Assembly: GCA_000231825.2 (NCBI GenBank)
Contig: JH720357.1
Coordinates: 179,896-243,895, forward strand
Direction: 5' to 3'
Source: Tetrahymena elliotti 4EA
Lineage: Eukaryota; Ciliophora; Oligohymenophorea; Hymenostomatida; Tetrahymenidae
Length of the DNA stretch: 64,000 nucleotides
Shown here: positions 1 to 12,652 of the stretch, in pieces
Position numbering within the stretch: the stretch's first letter is position 1
Layout: each line of letters begins with the position of its first letter
Notes under the pieces: model-generated
Told to the model about the DNA's origin: nothing
Databases searched by the model: none
The model's input: the letters and a program-made list of their open reading frames with translations, nothing else
Position numbers and translations under genes: made by a program

Positions 1-1842
1 TGGCCTACTAATTTGGCTTGGTTTACTTGTTTTTTATTTGTTATTTTTACCTTTTATTAACATTTTTAAGTTTTTCTTAATTTGTTCAATGCTTATTTTT
101 ATAATTTTTTAAAAGGTTAAATAAAATTAGTGAATTGGGTACTTAAGGTATAGGATTTGGATTAGCCAAATGCTCTAATCTATAAACTTTGACTATTGGC
201 CTCTCGTAAAAACCGTGTTTGAATATTAATAACACGTTTTTAAATAGTCCTTCTTTTATATCATTCTTTATTCAATATTTATTTTTTAAAATCTATAATT
301 GTAGCAATTTTAATGAAATGAGTGCATATGGATTAGTATCCAGCCTAGCAGAATGCTCTAATCTCTAAATTTCGATTCTTTACCAATGGTAAAATTAGCG
401 TTTCAATTAATTTTTCATTTTTAAATAAATAAAAACTTAAATTTATGAGCAACTAACTGTTGATTTACCACAGATATTTGTTTTGCCATAGATTTATTTA
501 TACTTGGTATTTTAATATTTTTTTTTTTAATTTTTTTCAAGGGAAAATGGTATTGATGAAATGGGTGCTTAAGGATTAAGATTAAAATTACTTAAGACAA
601 AAAGACTAGTTGAATTATTGCTAGAATGATGAAATGATAGTTTAATACATTACTTAATTTTAAATAATCTAATGATATTTTGAATTTGAATGATGTTATT
701 TGACATAAATAAAGCCAAGGTGGGTTATTAGATGTAATTCATTTTTTTCTCCTAACTAATCATACATATTATGATTTGGAAAATTATTGTTAATATCAAT
801 AAATGTAAAACAAAAATCAATAATAAGTATTGTCTTTTTTTGAAATTTGTTTATTTATCTTAATTTTTTTATTTATTTATTGTCTACATAATTTTTATGT
901 AAATTTTTGAGGGAAAAAGAAGCATGTAAAATTTTTTTTTCTATTTAAAAAACATGAGGTATATTTGATAAGGGATAAATAGTTTCAATAGGATAAAATT
1001 TTGAGTTATGTTTTTTTACTTACTTTTGGCAAAAAATAAATCTGTCAAAACAAACTTGTTTTTTAATTAGGGAATTTCAAATAAATTTCAATCTAATATT
1101 TGAAAAATGTTTTAAAGATGGATAGATTTTACGAGAAATAAATTTATATGTATTTATGAACATTTTAACTAATAAGTTTATTTAAATTATTGTTTTAAAA
1201 AGTTTTTTTGTAAATAAAAATATTGTATTGTTATGCAATTGATCTAGATTTAATAATATGATTTTACAATTTGTATGTGTGATTTTTAATTAATTCTAAG
1301 TAGGTATTTATGCATTTATCATTCCTTCATTACTATTTTTGAACATTCTGAGAACAGAAAATTTTGTTTTTAATTTAATAGTAAATACAGCAAGCAAGAA
1401 AGCAGACAACCTTTACTATTCTAGAAGATTAAATATGTATTTTTCAGTGTTGATTATTATATTAAAAAGTTAAGGTATTGGTTCTATTATATCTTTTTTT
1501 AAATTATATCAATGCCTCTAATAAAAATTTTTGTAAAAGACATCTAATTATTAATTATCAAGTAAATATATTTTGGTTTTATAGAATGAAAATTATTAAA
1601 TGGATTAAGTTATTAAGCAGAGAGAAAAGAGTTCTAATTATAGATTTACATCAGAGCTCAAATTTCAAAAATTTATTATGATCTCAGAAAAATAATTGAT
1701 AACTAAAATTAGACAAAGCTGATTAATTACTATTTATAAACACAATTTTCTAAAGGAGTAATTAAATTCAGATATCTATTCTTTATTTCTTTATATACAC
1801 TCATTCATTTATTGATTTATTTGATTTTTTTTCTTTATTCAT
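1..1842. other. AT-rich intergenic region with a degenerate repeat
   Basis: I see no convincing gene here; a short open frame near 1478 has no coding character. Three degenerate copies of a motif resembling gaaatgggtgcttaagga, two of them followed by atgctctaatct, lie near 131-192, 318-370 and 557-595. The rest is homopolymer-rich A/T sequence. Confidence 0.6.
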
Positions 1843-2802
1843 TCATTTATGTGGATTTTGCTTGGATCTAAGAAATATTTCTATAGGGTTGTTGATGTAC
1901 TTGACCATTTCGTTTTTAATATCGAACTCTTTCATAAATTCTTTAATATTATCTGTAATATCTTCTCTAACTTCAAATTAGTTATTTGTCATTTCTTCTG
2001 GGTATACTACTTTTACTTTTCTATTCTTTTCTTGTAATATTTTAGATAGTTATTTAGTATGATCTGGTATTATTTTCATATCTTTTTCTCCATGGATGAA
2101 CAGTGTAGGAGATTTTATCTTTTCCATCATCTGCATATTGTTGAATTTTTCTACAAATTCTCCTTCCACACTTTAATCTAAGTCTTCTAGGAGCTACTTT
2201 ACAGTGGTAAAAGGACTCATTAGAATCACTCCTCCAGGATTTCTCTCTGAAGCCAAAAAACAAGTAGGGCCAGTGCCTATTGATCTTCCAAAAAGCAAAA
2301 TATTCTTCTCTGGAATGTGCAATTCATTAGTGATGTAATCGTAAATTCTGAGTGAGTCTAATTTAATTTATTCGGCAGAAGCTTGAGTACCCTAGTAAAC
2401 ACCATATCCGGGATATTCCATCTCAATTATATTTACACATAATTCACTCTAAATAAGTTCAAGCAAATATTATGGATGACCTGCATCCTCGCCATTACCA
2501 TGAAAGTAGAGTAAAACTATATTAGAGGAATCCTCTTATTCTTTAAATGGGAACACAAGAACAGGCATTTCTAATTCATGAAAGCTTGAGTCTAATTTAA
2601 AAAAAAACATTTAATTTACTTGCATTTGATAATAGTAGGATTAAAATATAAAAATGAAAACAATAAAGGTACCTTTATTAGTGATTTAATGATTAACATC
2701 AATTGTAGTAATCTTTATTAATTTAACACATTCATCATTCTAAAAACGCTGCTCACTGTAGCTTGGCTTTGGAGCAGGGAATAACTTTTTTTCTAAGCTC
2801 AT
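1843..2802 (-). CDS. ABHD17-like alpha/beta serine hydrolase
   Basis: Predicted serine hydrolase of the ABHD17/Bem46 branch; animal members remove palmitate from membrane proteins. Exons are 2673-2802 and 1843-2591, with an 81-bp intron, giving 292 aa (293 codons with the TGA stop). Visible motifs are the oxyanion-loop region HGNGED (about residue 75), EYPGYGVYQG (about 104), the nucleophile elbow GRSIGTG (Ser about 148) and the Asp strand HGEKD (about 213). The catalytic histidine normally sits in a late GHN motif. The aligned place here reads MTNNQF and I find no histidine there, so activity is doubtful. There is no signal peptide, and I do not see the N-terminal cysteine cluster of animal ABHD17. 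The start is the first ATG in frame, and the two exons join in phase. Family assignment is firm; enzyme activity is inferred. Confidence 0.88.
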
Positions 2803-2999
2803 TTGGTAGATGGAATTTTGTTGCTATTTTTTATTTTTTACTTAATGATTGATTAGTTGAATGATTATTAATTAACAAAAAATAATAGGAATCTTTATCA
2901 ATATTTATTATTTTTGCTATTGTTTCTGATTATTATTATGGCATATTTTCATTCATGTTCTACAAGCAAAATTAATTACAAATCATTGAATCCAATATA

Positions 3000-3860
3000 T
3001 ATTAATGATTAATAAAATTATTAAATAGTTAGTAAACATCTTACGTACTATCCCCTCAAGGTTATTTACATCTTGATCTCTTTTTTATTCATTTGGATTA
3101 TTTGCATTACACTCATTATTAAATCTTCTTTCCCTTTCATTAAGATCTTTGGTTCATAAATCTAATTGATTAAGATTTATCTAGTTATCTATCTCTCTAT
3201 CAATTTAAAGAGTTTTCTTACTATTACTATTCAAATTAAGAAGAGCTAGCAAAAAATTAACATCATTCAAAACATGAATAATAAATACATAAGATAAATC
3301 ATTTTACTATCAAGCTTAAAAGCCTTAATTTTTACCATTGATATTAAATCTTCAAACAATACTAAAAATACATTAAAATAAGCTTGAATCGGATATCCAA
3401 TTCTTTACATTTTGACCATTATTTGAAGAGAATAAAAACTCTCGATTACTCCTTATATATTCAGCTAATCTGATTATTAAAATTTAAATACTAAGAATAG
3501 CTGAATAATTTCCATTGCTTAATCCCAATTTTATCCTCTTTATTCAGTAAATATCATTGATCCTTAAAATACTTAACTTTTTAGAAATAATAGACAAAAA
3601 GACACATTTGATCTTTTTAGGCTTTTACTTTAAGATCTATATAAGCCACTTTACAAATAATTGTCTATTATTTTTGTTATAGATTGATTAATTTAAATTA
3701 TTAAAAAATTATTAATTTGGATCTTAAACAATTTCCTAAATTAAAATGCTAGTAAAAAATATTTATTTTATCAATTTATTATTCTAGCAATTTAATTTTT
3801 ATTTAAAACAAAAATAATTCCCTCTAATTCCATATTCGGTTATATTTGGATATGAGTAAC
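3000..3860 (-). pseudogene. Decayed coding-like stretch upstream of the hydrolase
   Basis: On the minus strand one reading frame from an ATG near 3859 down to about 3050 gives protein-like sequence, including segments such as KNWISDSSLF and TKDLNERERRFNNECNA. It is interrupted by four in-frame TGA codons that I could not remove with plausible introns. G+C is higher than in true intergenic DNA, notably at 3040-3260. It could be a dead gene, a gene with unrecognised introns, or chance, because only TGA stops a frame in this code and open frames of about 60 codons are expected at random. No family is recognised. Confidence 0.25.
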
Positions 3861-6800
3861 TCATATTAAAATTAATTTGAATTAAAAACATATGAAATTT
3901 TAAGATCAAAACTATCATTTATAATTTCTTATCATAAAAGATTTTTTGAAAAAAGATATTTTCTTTTATTCTAAATTTTGTCAAAATTAGAATTAATTTG
4001 TAACCTTTTTGTTTCAATCAAGAAGGCTAAATATATGTTATGATTGTTGCTATTTCTTCTTTTATTTAATTTAATTTAATTTATATCATAAAAATCCAAA
4101 ATAAATTTACAAAATAATTATTTCTGTATTAATTATTTTATTTCTTTTATCTTAAAATCTTGTCAAAAAATAAATGTATTTTAAACACAATAATTTCAAA
4201 CAAAACAAAAAAAAATTTTCAAAAATAAACTTAATAAAATCTCTCAAATATTATCTCAATCTCTTTTTAGCAAACTAAATACATTTTTTTCTTTTTTAAT
4301 TTAAATAAAAATTAAATTAAATATTTTTTAAAACAATTTCAATATGATTTCTCAAAATAAAAATTTTTTTATTAGCTACTGCAAGTAATCGGTTTTTACT
4401 ATTCATTTTAAAAATCTCTAAAATTTTAAACAAATAAAATATATGAAAAAGAAAAAATAAATAAATCTTTTAAATTTCTATCCTTATAAAAAAGAATTTG
4501 TATTGTATAATAAAAAACATAAGGAAGTTTTTTCTATTCTTTGGATAATCAATTTTGACCAGCATCTTGTAAAATTTTGAGAAAATAATTTAAGAGAAAT
4601 ATATATTTTTATTTTTGTTGATATTTTTAAATAAATTTAAATTAAGTAAGTTTTTATTAAAAAAATCAGAAAAATCACAAGTCAAGAAGATTTTTAATAA
4701 ATTTGATACAAATACCAATAAAAATTCAGTTGATTTTTCATTTTGAAGAAATATCACCATTTAAATTAATTAAAAATTCTATTGATGATGAGAATTTGTT
4801 TTTAAATTTGATTGATTTGCTCTTAAGTTTTTTTGTTCGTTAATTATTCAAAAATTAATGAAAACACAATTTTTAAATTTTTAAGGGAAAAAAGTAAATT
4901 TAAAATAGATCTATTTTTCTTAAGAAGGATACAAACTTTAATTTTAACATATGATGATCATTGATTTACTAAAATGCGAAGTCTAATTTAAATATTTTTA
5001 ACAATAAATGATAAGAGAAAAAACAAAAATATATAAAAAAATTTTTAGAATGTGTTTAAAGACAGGATTTAGAAGTTTTGTTGGCAAGTTTTAGTAAAAT
5101 ATAAAAATATTTTGAGGAAGTAAAGGTTATTAGAGGATTTTGGACTTAATATTTAATAAATTTTGAAAATATTTACAATTTTTTGACTTTATTTTTACAG
5201 TTCAAAATAGGTTTTAGCCTTCAGAAACAGCTTAGAAAATAGGTTAAAAAGTAATTAATTTAGTGGAAATTATATCAGATAGATGTAACGAATGGAAAAT
5301 AAAGATTCGTCAAAAAGATATAAGATAACAGAAATAGATGTTGTGATTTCTGATATATCTTTTTACGATATCTATCTGTTGATAATAAATTTTTATGAAG
5401 TGATAAAAGATATTAATTAATAACTAATAAATTGATATCTTACCCATGTCATATTAGATTCTTTCTTTCTTTTGAATTACAAAAATAAAAACATTTAAGA
5501 TTACATAATAAAATTAGGATTAATCAATAAAATTAATTGATACCAAAGGAATAGAAAATAATAATAAGTTAGGGATTTCGGTAAATAACTAAATAATGAC
5601 CATGCTTGACATTCGAGCAAATCATATTGTAAGGTAAAAATTCTCTGTTTGTTTCTAACAATTAATAAATTTAATTAGATTCTTCAATTTGAGAAATAAA
5701 CAAAGACAGGAAGTATTCTAAATAAAAAAATGGTTTAATTGAAACAGAATAAATCCATTTAATGAGAAACTAATAGGAAGCATCATTTACATAATTTAAT
5801 AGAGATGATATTTATTTATTAAATTAAAAAAATTTTTCAGTTCGGGTGGTTTTAGCTTGGAATGAATGAATTAATCTAATATTTTACTAGTTAAGTATGC
5901 TATTAGATGAATGAAGGCTTATTTTAATTTTAGGATGGATCGTGCATGCAATTATTTTGTACATTATTTCATGCTAGAACGAAACAATTTTAATTTTTTT
6001 TCAGTCTAATGATATTTTCAGATTAATTTTGATATTAATAAAATAGAAAAAAAAATCTATTTATGAACTCATTAGGAGTTAGGGAGTATTTTATTATGAA
6101 TACCAAAGCTAAGATAAAAGATCAATTGTAATCTTGAGATTTACTAATGCAGATTAAGGATCAAACAAAATACGTCTTCGATTAATTTTAAAAATTGTGA
6201 AATATAAAAGATAAGCTTGATGTGAGATAGATATGAATAATTAAAGAGATGCATATATAAAAATTAATTGATTAATTTACTCTTCATTTTGGAGACAAAT
6301 AGATTAAAAAAAAGAAAGTATATGATTACTATAAGAATGTCTTAGAACTGATTTCATCTGATACAAAATAAAAGCATTACAATAGCTATTATATTTGTGT
6401 AAAGAAATTTGATAAAACTAAAAATATTTTTGATAGAGAAATAAAATGACGCTTAATATGCGCCATAGAAAATGTGCATTAGAATTGATCTAATAGTATT
6501 AATATAATTAGCTATTTAAGGCTGAATATTGTTAATGAAAGTAAAAATATTAAGTTTCTATTACTAAAATAAAGGATTAAAAATATTTTTTACACTTATT
6601 TTTTTACTTTTTATTAATTAAATCAGGTTAAAAATGCTTCGCACGAAATATTTAATGATTGGCATTTCTTAACAGTATTGCAAATTTTGGTAAGGAAATA
6701 GGTTAATCAAAAATATAGTTTTATTTAGTTTATGAAGTCAGATATTATTCGAACTTAGTAATTAAAAAAGGACCGGGGTTTTCATAATAAAATTTGAATG

Positions 6801-8381
6801 TGAATACTAATTTTGGCAATCAAAGTTGATAAATTCAATATTTCTTAACTTCAAAAGAATTGCTTGGGAGGTTGAATTAACATGAATGAGGATTTATGAT
6901 GGGGCTAAGTTAATTTTTAAAAAAGTGCATGAAATTTTTTGTAATCAGTAATTAAAATCATGGTTTAATTATTCTTCTATTGACTGGGAGATTGCTTTCT
7001 TTTTTCTTAGTTTCTTTGTTTATTTCTTTGTTTTTTTTACTTTTGTTTTTTTGTTTGTAAAGAGAAGTAATGATAAAAAAGTAAATTTGAAACTCAAACA
7101 ATCAGAATTTAAGCCTTGTATTTTAATTTTTTTGAAAGAAAAGTAAGAATTGTTTAGAACAACTAACGAGTTTATTAAAATTAAGGAAAAAAAGTTTGTA
7201 AGATATATCTCATATTAAAGTCTGGTGGGTGGCTTGAAAATAAATTAAAATTTGAAAAGCAATAAATTTTGAAATAAAAAGAAAGGAAGGTTTAAGCAGA
7301 ATGAACTTTTTTTGTTAAATAGACTGGTCTTTTTTTATTAAAAATTAATTGTCTAAATAAAAAAAATAAATTTTGATCTAAATCTAAATCTGAGTTTTAG
7401 TAAATTTCATTTATTTTTTTTCCTCCTATGCAATCTAATCAATATTAGAGGGAAGTTTGTAACATAATAAAAAAAAAAGCAAAGCAAACAAGGTGTTATT
7501 CTAAAATATCTTTAATCTTCTTTTATTTTTTATACTTAAATCGCTATTTTGATTGATAGATAAATATTAAATATAAAGCAATTAATAGCTTCTTTCAATT
7601 AAATCAATGAAATTAATATCTTACTTAGTTCTTTGTAGTTTTTTTCTCACTTTTTCTAAATTTAACCTAGTCAATCCTTTATATAGAATTTGGATTAATT
7701 TGTTTTGAGGTAACGAAACTTTAACAAAATTAGATTGTTACATTATACAAGGGGGGATATTATTAGTATTGGAGGGAATAATAGTGATGGAGAATGAACG
7801 AAAGAGTTAAGTAAGAGATTGTGTGAGAAATGATCGATCATTTATATTTTTGCTAAAATTAAAAAAAAGAGAACATAATCAATAATTTTATTATCTCAAG
7901 AAGTATTTTTATGAGTATCAAAGTCTACAAAGAAAATTAAAAAATGACTTCGGGAAAAGTTATTGCAAAAAAGGATCCTGTGTAAACTCTTAAAAAAAGG
8001 TTAATATTTATTAGAAAAAAATGCAGCTCTAAATTAGATATTATGTATGTTAATATTATGTTTTTTTATGGTTTCTACATAGAGAGTAAAATATTCAGGT
8101 AATTTAGGTAATTTAGATGACTTTTGTTTCAATATATTTGAAAATTTAATAAAATTGAATGAGTAATACATACATAACTTCTGTTTTGCAAAAAATAAAT
8201 ATCAGAGTTAAAGAGCAAAGAAGAATTAACTTGATCAAAAAATAGGAAATAACTTGAAAATCTAATTAATATTTTTCAATATTCCCTAATTCTTCCTATT
8301 ATTCACATTTGAAAGAGAGATACATTGAGAGAATAGGATATTAATTTATTAAATAGCTCAGCAAGTAATCTCTTCCATGCA
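3861..8381. other. Long AT-rich region, no secure gene
   Basis: About 4.5 kb of mostly A/T-rich sequence. An imperfect inverted repeat lies at about 5272-5392. A coding-like fragment at 6249-6540 is listed separately. The last part, about 7740-8381, is slightly richer in G and may hold the promoter and 5' UTR of the following gene, but I recognise no specific element. Confidence 0.5.
6249..6540 (+). pseudogene. Possible decayed small gene
   Basis: An open frame from the ATG at 6249 to a TGA at 6447-6449 encodes 66 aa with ordinary protein composition, including segments KVYDYYKNVLELISSD and YYICVKKFDKTK. The stop codon overlaps an ATG in another frame that continues with protein-like sequence (MTLNMRHRKCALELIQQY) to a TGA near 6538. 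A single-base indel would join the two, which suggests a frameshifted remnant rather than two genes. G+C is locally raised. No family is recognised, and chance cannot be excluded. Confidence 0.25.
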
Positions 8382-10913
8382 ATGTATAGTAACAGAGATT
8401 AATATTAGAAGTTAGAATCCAACTAATCTAACACGCAAAAGGTTAATTAAAGTGAGATCAGCTAAGAGTTAGCCAGAGTATGTAAGGAAATGGATTTCTA
8501 CTCAGAGTAGCTCCATGTTTACATAGACAAGCATCAAAATACTGATGATATGAAGACCCTAAATAACATGGATGAAAAAATTAGGCTTTTATTGCAGCTT
8601 ATCTAGAGAGTGCAGAGTGATACTCACAAAATTTAATCAGATAAAATAAAATCATCCAATGAAAAAATTCATATATAAAACTAAATAACATCAAAAAACA
8701 TCAGCACAAACACCACTTTTAATCCCTTCAAGCCTATCAATAATTTGACTCTTGGCGATTCCTTCATCCTTCCTTCAAAACAGAACTAATTGACTTATTT
8801 CTAGCTTCCAGCACCAGTTTCTTAGCAATTTTCTCTAGAGTAAAAATAGATAGGAAAATAAGGAGGCTAAGATAATCAGCAGCAGTAGTAATAATAACAA
8901 CAGGATGTTTTAGCTTATCAAAATCAAGATTAGCTCAGCAGCAACAACTAGGAAAAAGATTTACATTATTCTGAGGATTATGTGATTGAAAACTAGAAGA
9001 AATATACACAATATGATTCAAAGGATTAGATTTACAAAAACAATACTAATAAAATTAATAAAAAACGCAAGTAAAACGAGCAGTTTGAGGATAATTTTAA
9101 CAAAATGAGCAATAATAAAGATATACATAATTTAAAATCTCACAAAAATGATAATATCCAGGAATATGAATCAATTTAAAAGCAACTCTAAATTCAGGGT
9201 AGCTAGGCCAGATTAATTCAAAACAATTATGGTTCTTCGAAACCAAGCCAGTAGTAGTAATAGATGATTTAGCAATAGCATTTCTAAATGCCTAATTAAA
9301 ATATTAATTCTGTAAACTAGACTTATTCTTAGATATAGCAGTAACAGTTGCAAATAAATTAAATATAGTGTAGTTCTAATAATATTATATTTCCTCCACC
9401 TCCTCCTAACTAAATTAAATAAAATTTGGCTAATAATTAAGATGAAAGCTCTTTTTTGAACTAGAAAGATATTGGTTCAAATACAACCTTGAATAATGGT
9501 AATTTCTAATCCAACTCATCGAATTTGCCTTCGAATTTCAATACAGTATAATAAATTCAAGCTTAAAAACTTAAAGCTTACTAACGCAAACCCTCATCAA
9601 ACCTTCATTCTAATTCTCAAAGCAACAGTAGCAGTGGAAGCTACAGCCGCAGTCACTCTAAGAGTCTTTAGCAGCTTAACAAAGTTTCAAATAACCTCAA
9701 TTAAATCGATACAATCAATAACAATGATTAGTCTCATCATGATGATAATATGGAAAATTTCTTAGGGTTCTATCCCAATTAATCTAATTAGCAAAATCAA
9801 CAGTAAGACTAAAATTATCATAATCAAAACTTTATGATGAGTGGCAGCTCGAATGATACTCACCATAACAAGATGGGTACAGATGATCAAGGCATCGATT
9901 TATATCATGAAAGTTTTCTTGACTTACCTAATTAAATGAATCATCACTAGATGCTTCACCACAGCAAGAGCATGGGAAACCTTAGAATAAAAATAAAAAA
10001 ATAAAATCTAAAAAATGGATAGCTATAGAATGAAATTATGGAAGATTTAGAGAGTGAAAATAATTTAGTTTAGAGCCAGAATTTCAATCTAAAAACTTCA
10101 GATATGAGTATACTAAATTATGATTAAAATAAAATCCTTATGTCAAAAAGTTTGGGAGAAAGTGATAGAAATGTAGGGAATAACCAAAGCTAAAATACAT
10201 TTATTACAGATAATGAACGAACTAAAAGCAGTAATAACAACAGTAATTTCTTGAGTAATAGTACTACATTAAATAACATGTAAAGTGCCATTCACACAAG
10301 TAAGTAAGATAGAAATAATTTGAAGAAAGAAGAAGAGAGTGAATATGAAAATGACATGGAAGAAAGCTAGTCTGAATAGACACCCCTAGCAAAACAAGAT
10401 TTTAAATTTAAAAATGAAGAAATGGTTCCAATACAATCTAAATCAAGAGCTTTCGATACAAGAAATGTAATTAAAAATCTTCTCACCTTCTTGAAGAAGT
10501 ACTTAATTTCAATAACAATTCCTTAGAATATGCTGGCTTGGCAAGATGCTTAAAAAGATTTCCAAGAATATATAAACAACTATAAAGGACATGATGTGAA
10601 GAGCTCTCGATCTATCATATAGAACTATCCATTAGTTCATGAATTAAGCGATATTCAGAGTGAATAACTAAGACAAGATTTAGAAATTAGATTGATAAAC
10701 TTCCCATCTTATCCTTTGTATGAACAAATATAAAAAATAAACTATTTCAACAGTCTTGTCAGAAGATATTCTATGACTTACTTAACTGTCATTATGCCTT
10801 AAATTATAGAAAAAAATGGAATGTTTGTATAAAAAGAAAGTATATAAAGATTCTGTCAACTTTTCCTCTCTTACATTAAAAACCCTACTTCCTATTTAAG
10901 AATTCAGTCTTGA
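8382..10913 (+). CDS. Gln/Asn/Ser-rich protein, 843 aa, unknown function
   Basis: A single uninterrupted frame of 844 codons in ciliate code, with no intron needed. The frame opens after a TGA near 8310, and the first ATG at 8382 is taken as the start. Residues about 20-75 look like an amphipathic or coiled segment (QSEISQELARVCKEMDF, then a leucine-rich stretch). The middle is low complexity: a run of nine glutamines encoded by CAG, TAG and TAA near 8875, further Gln runs, an FPPPPP stretch near residue 336, and Ser/Asn-rich blocks. A compact C-terminal region from about residue 690 to the end has normal composition (for example FDTRNVIKNLLTFLKK) and is probably the folded domain. I do not recognise it. 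The layout resembles regulatory or RNA-binding scaffold proteins, but that is only an impression. Confidence 0.8.
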
Positions 10914-12652
10914 TTAATAAATAAACAAACACTTACTTACTGCTTATGAAATACTTCATTACAACCATTAAAAATATCAACAACACCAAAACCAATTATA
11001 ATAAAAACATCGATACCAATAAATATTAACTATTATTATAATTAATTTTATCTTAAAACAAAATATTCTTGAAAAACAAACATATAAAAAAATTCTTCAT
11101 CATCTTGCCAGATCTTCTTTATTATGCTCTTTTGATAAAATAACTGGCCTTATATTTATAAATATCATCTTAACTTTTCAATCATCTTATTATTTTATTT
11201 AAGTTTTTCGATTATTCATCTATTTATATAGCTTCTTTAGAAAATACTTCTAATGAAACAGTATGCATCTATCTTTAAACATTCAAATAAATCTAGTTTA
11301 TTTTTTATATTTATTCTTACACATTCACATACATTAATTCTCTCATTCATTCATACATTCTTCTATCTATCTATCTTTCAATAAATAAATCAATCAAACT
11401 TTTTCACTATCTATTCTTTTCTAACAATCTGTCTCTAATTCTTTTTGTTTTTTCTTACAAATCTCTCTAATCTTATTACGTAATTATCAAAAAAATTATA
11501 ATTTCAATCAGTATTATAAAAATTGTCTTCTATTAGTTCATTCTCCTCTATCTAGTCTTTCAATTCGGGTAGAAACAAAAAAAAAGCAAACAAAAATTCA
11601 GATTAAACAAAAACAAACAAATAATCAAAACATCTCAAAATTTAAAAATCTCCAAAAAAAGCTTAATTTTATCAATAGAGCTTTCAGAAAAATTGTTTGA
11701 ATTTTTTAAAAATTTTCAAACTATAAAAAATTTTCCTCTATTCTACAACAAATATTCGATAAATTAGATAAATTGAAATATTAAAATAAATCAGGTTTAA
11801 ACAAGTTCTAAATAAAAAACCAAAATTTAAAAGTGTTATCATAAATGTAAGTAACCTCATAATGATCAAATAATATTTAAAAAAATAAAATTCTCCCAAA
11901 AATAATTGATTTAAATGTCTTTATAATCAACTTTTAAGCTAATATTTGAAGTACTTAGATCTTTCATAATAATAAACGCTTAGCAAAAATTCAGTTAATC
12001 TTTTAAAACTCTTTTTGTCTCCCGTTCATATTTCTTTCAAAATATTCTTAATTTTAGATTGATTTGCTTTGTTTATCTAAAATTATTCTATAAGTATTTA
12101 AGCTTAATTATTGTTTTTCTTTATTTGTTTACTAATATTACAAGAGCTATTTAAACATTTCTAATATTGATTCTTCATCATTTCAATCAAAAAATCACCA
12201 TTTTAGCTTCTATATATTCTTCTTCATGAGAACAGAATTAACATCAGATAATCACAAGAGAAGATTATGTTTATATGTGAGTGAAGCTTATTAAAATATA
12301 ATATAAGAGGAGTATATATTTTTGAAATTAATGATACCCTCAATAATACTTTTTATTTATAAAGAATAGTGAAAAACAACAATAAGCTCATACAAAAATT
12401 TATAGCTATTATTTGTTTATCGATTTTTTGTTTTTTTAATTAAAAAAACTCTAATTAAAGTTTTTCTTCTTAACTATATTATATTTTTAAATAATTATTT
12501 GGGTTTCTTACTTTTTAACTTACTAAAAAATTTACTCACTAACTAATTATAAAAATATTTATAAAAATTTTTTAAGTAAATTCTAAACAATCTTAAACAA
12601 TAAGTGACTTAACTAACATGCAATAAGAAAATTTTATAAATATTTATGTTGA
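10914..12652. other. AT-rich intergenic region
   Basis: This lies between the 3' ends of two convergent genes. I see no gene. A short minus-strand stretch near 12230 resembles the last codons of the neighbouring Rpn5 gene (glutamate codons then IEAK), but it is too short to call a duplication. Confidence 0.5.

Noticed and set aside
1478..1681. 67-codon frame at the left edge
   Set aside because: The composition is that of intergenic A/T DNA, it matches no family, and frames of this length are expected by chance when TGA is the only true stop.
9496..9765. 89-codon standard-code open frame
   Set aside because: It is an out-of-frame shadow of the 843-aa Gln-rich gene, which covers the same bases in another frame.
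12180..12290. Possible duplicated copy of the Rpn5 3' end
   Set aside because: Only about 25 bp resemble the gene end, rich in simple GAA codons; too little to separate from chance.
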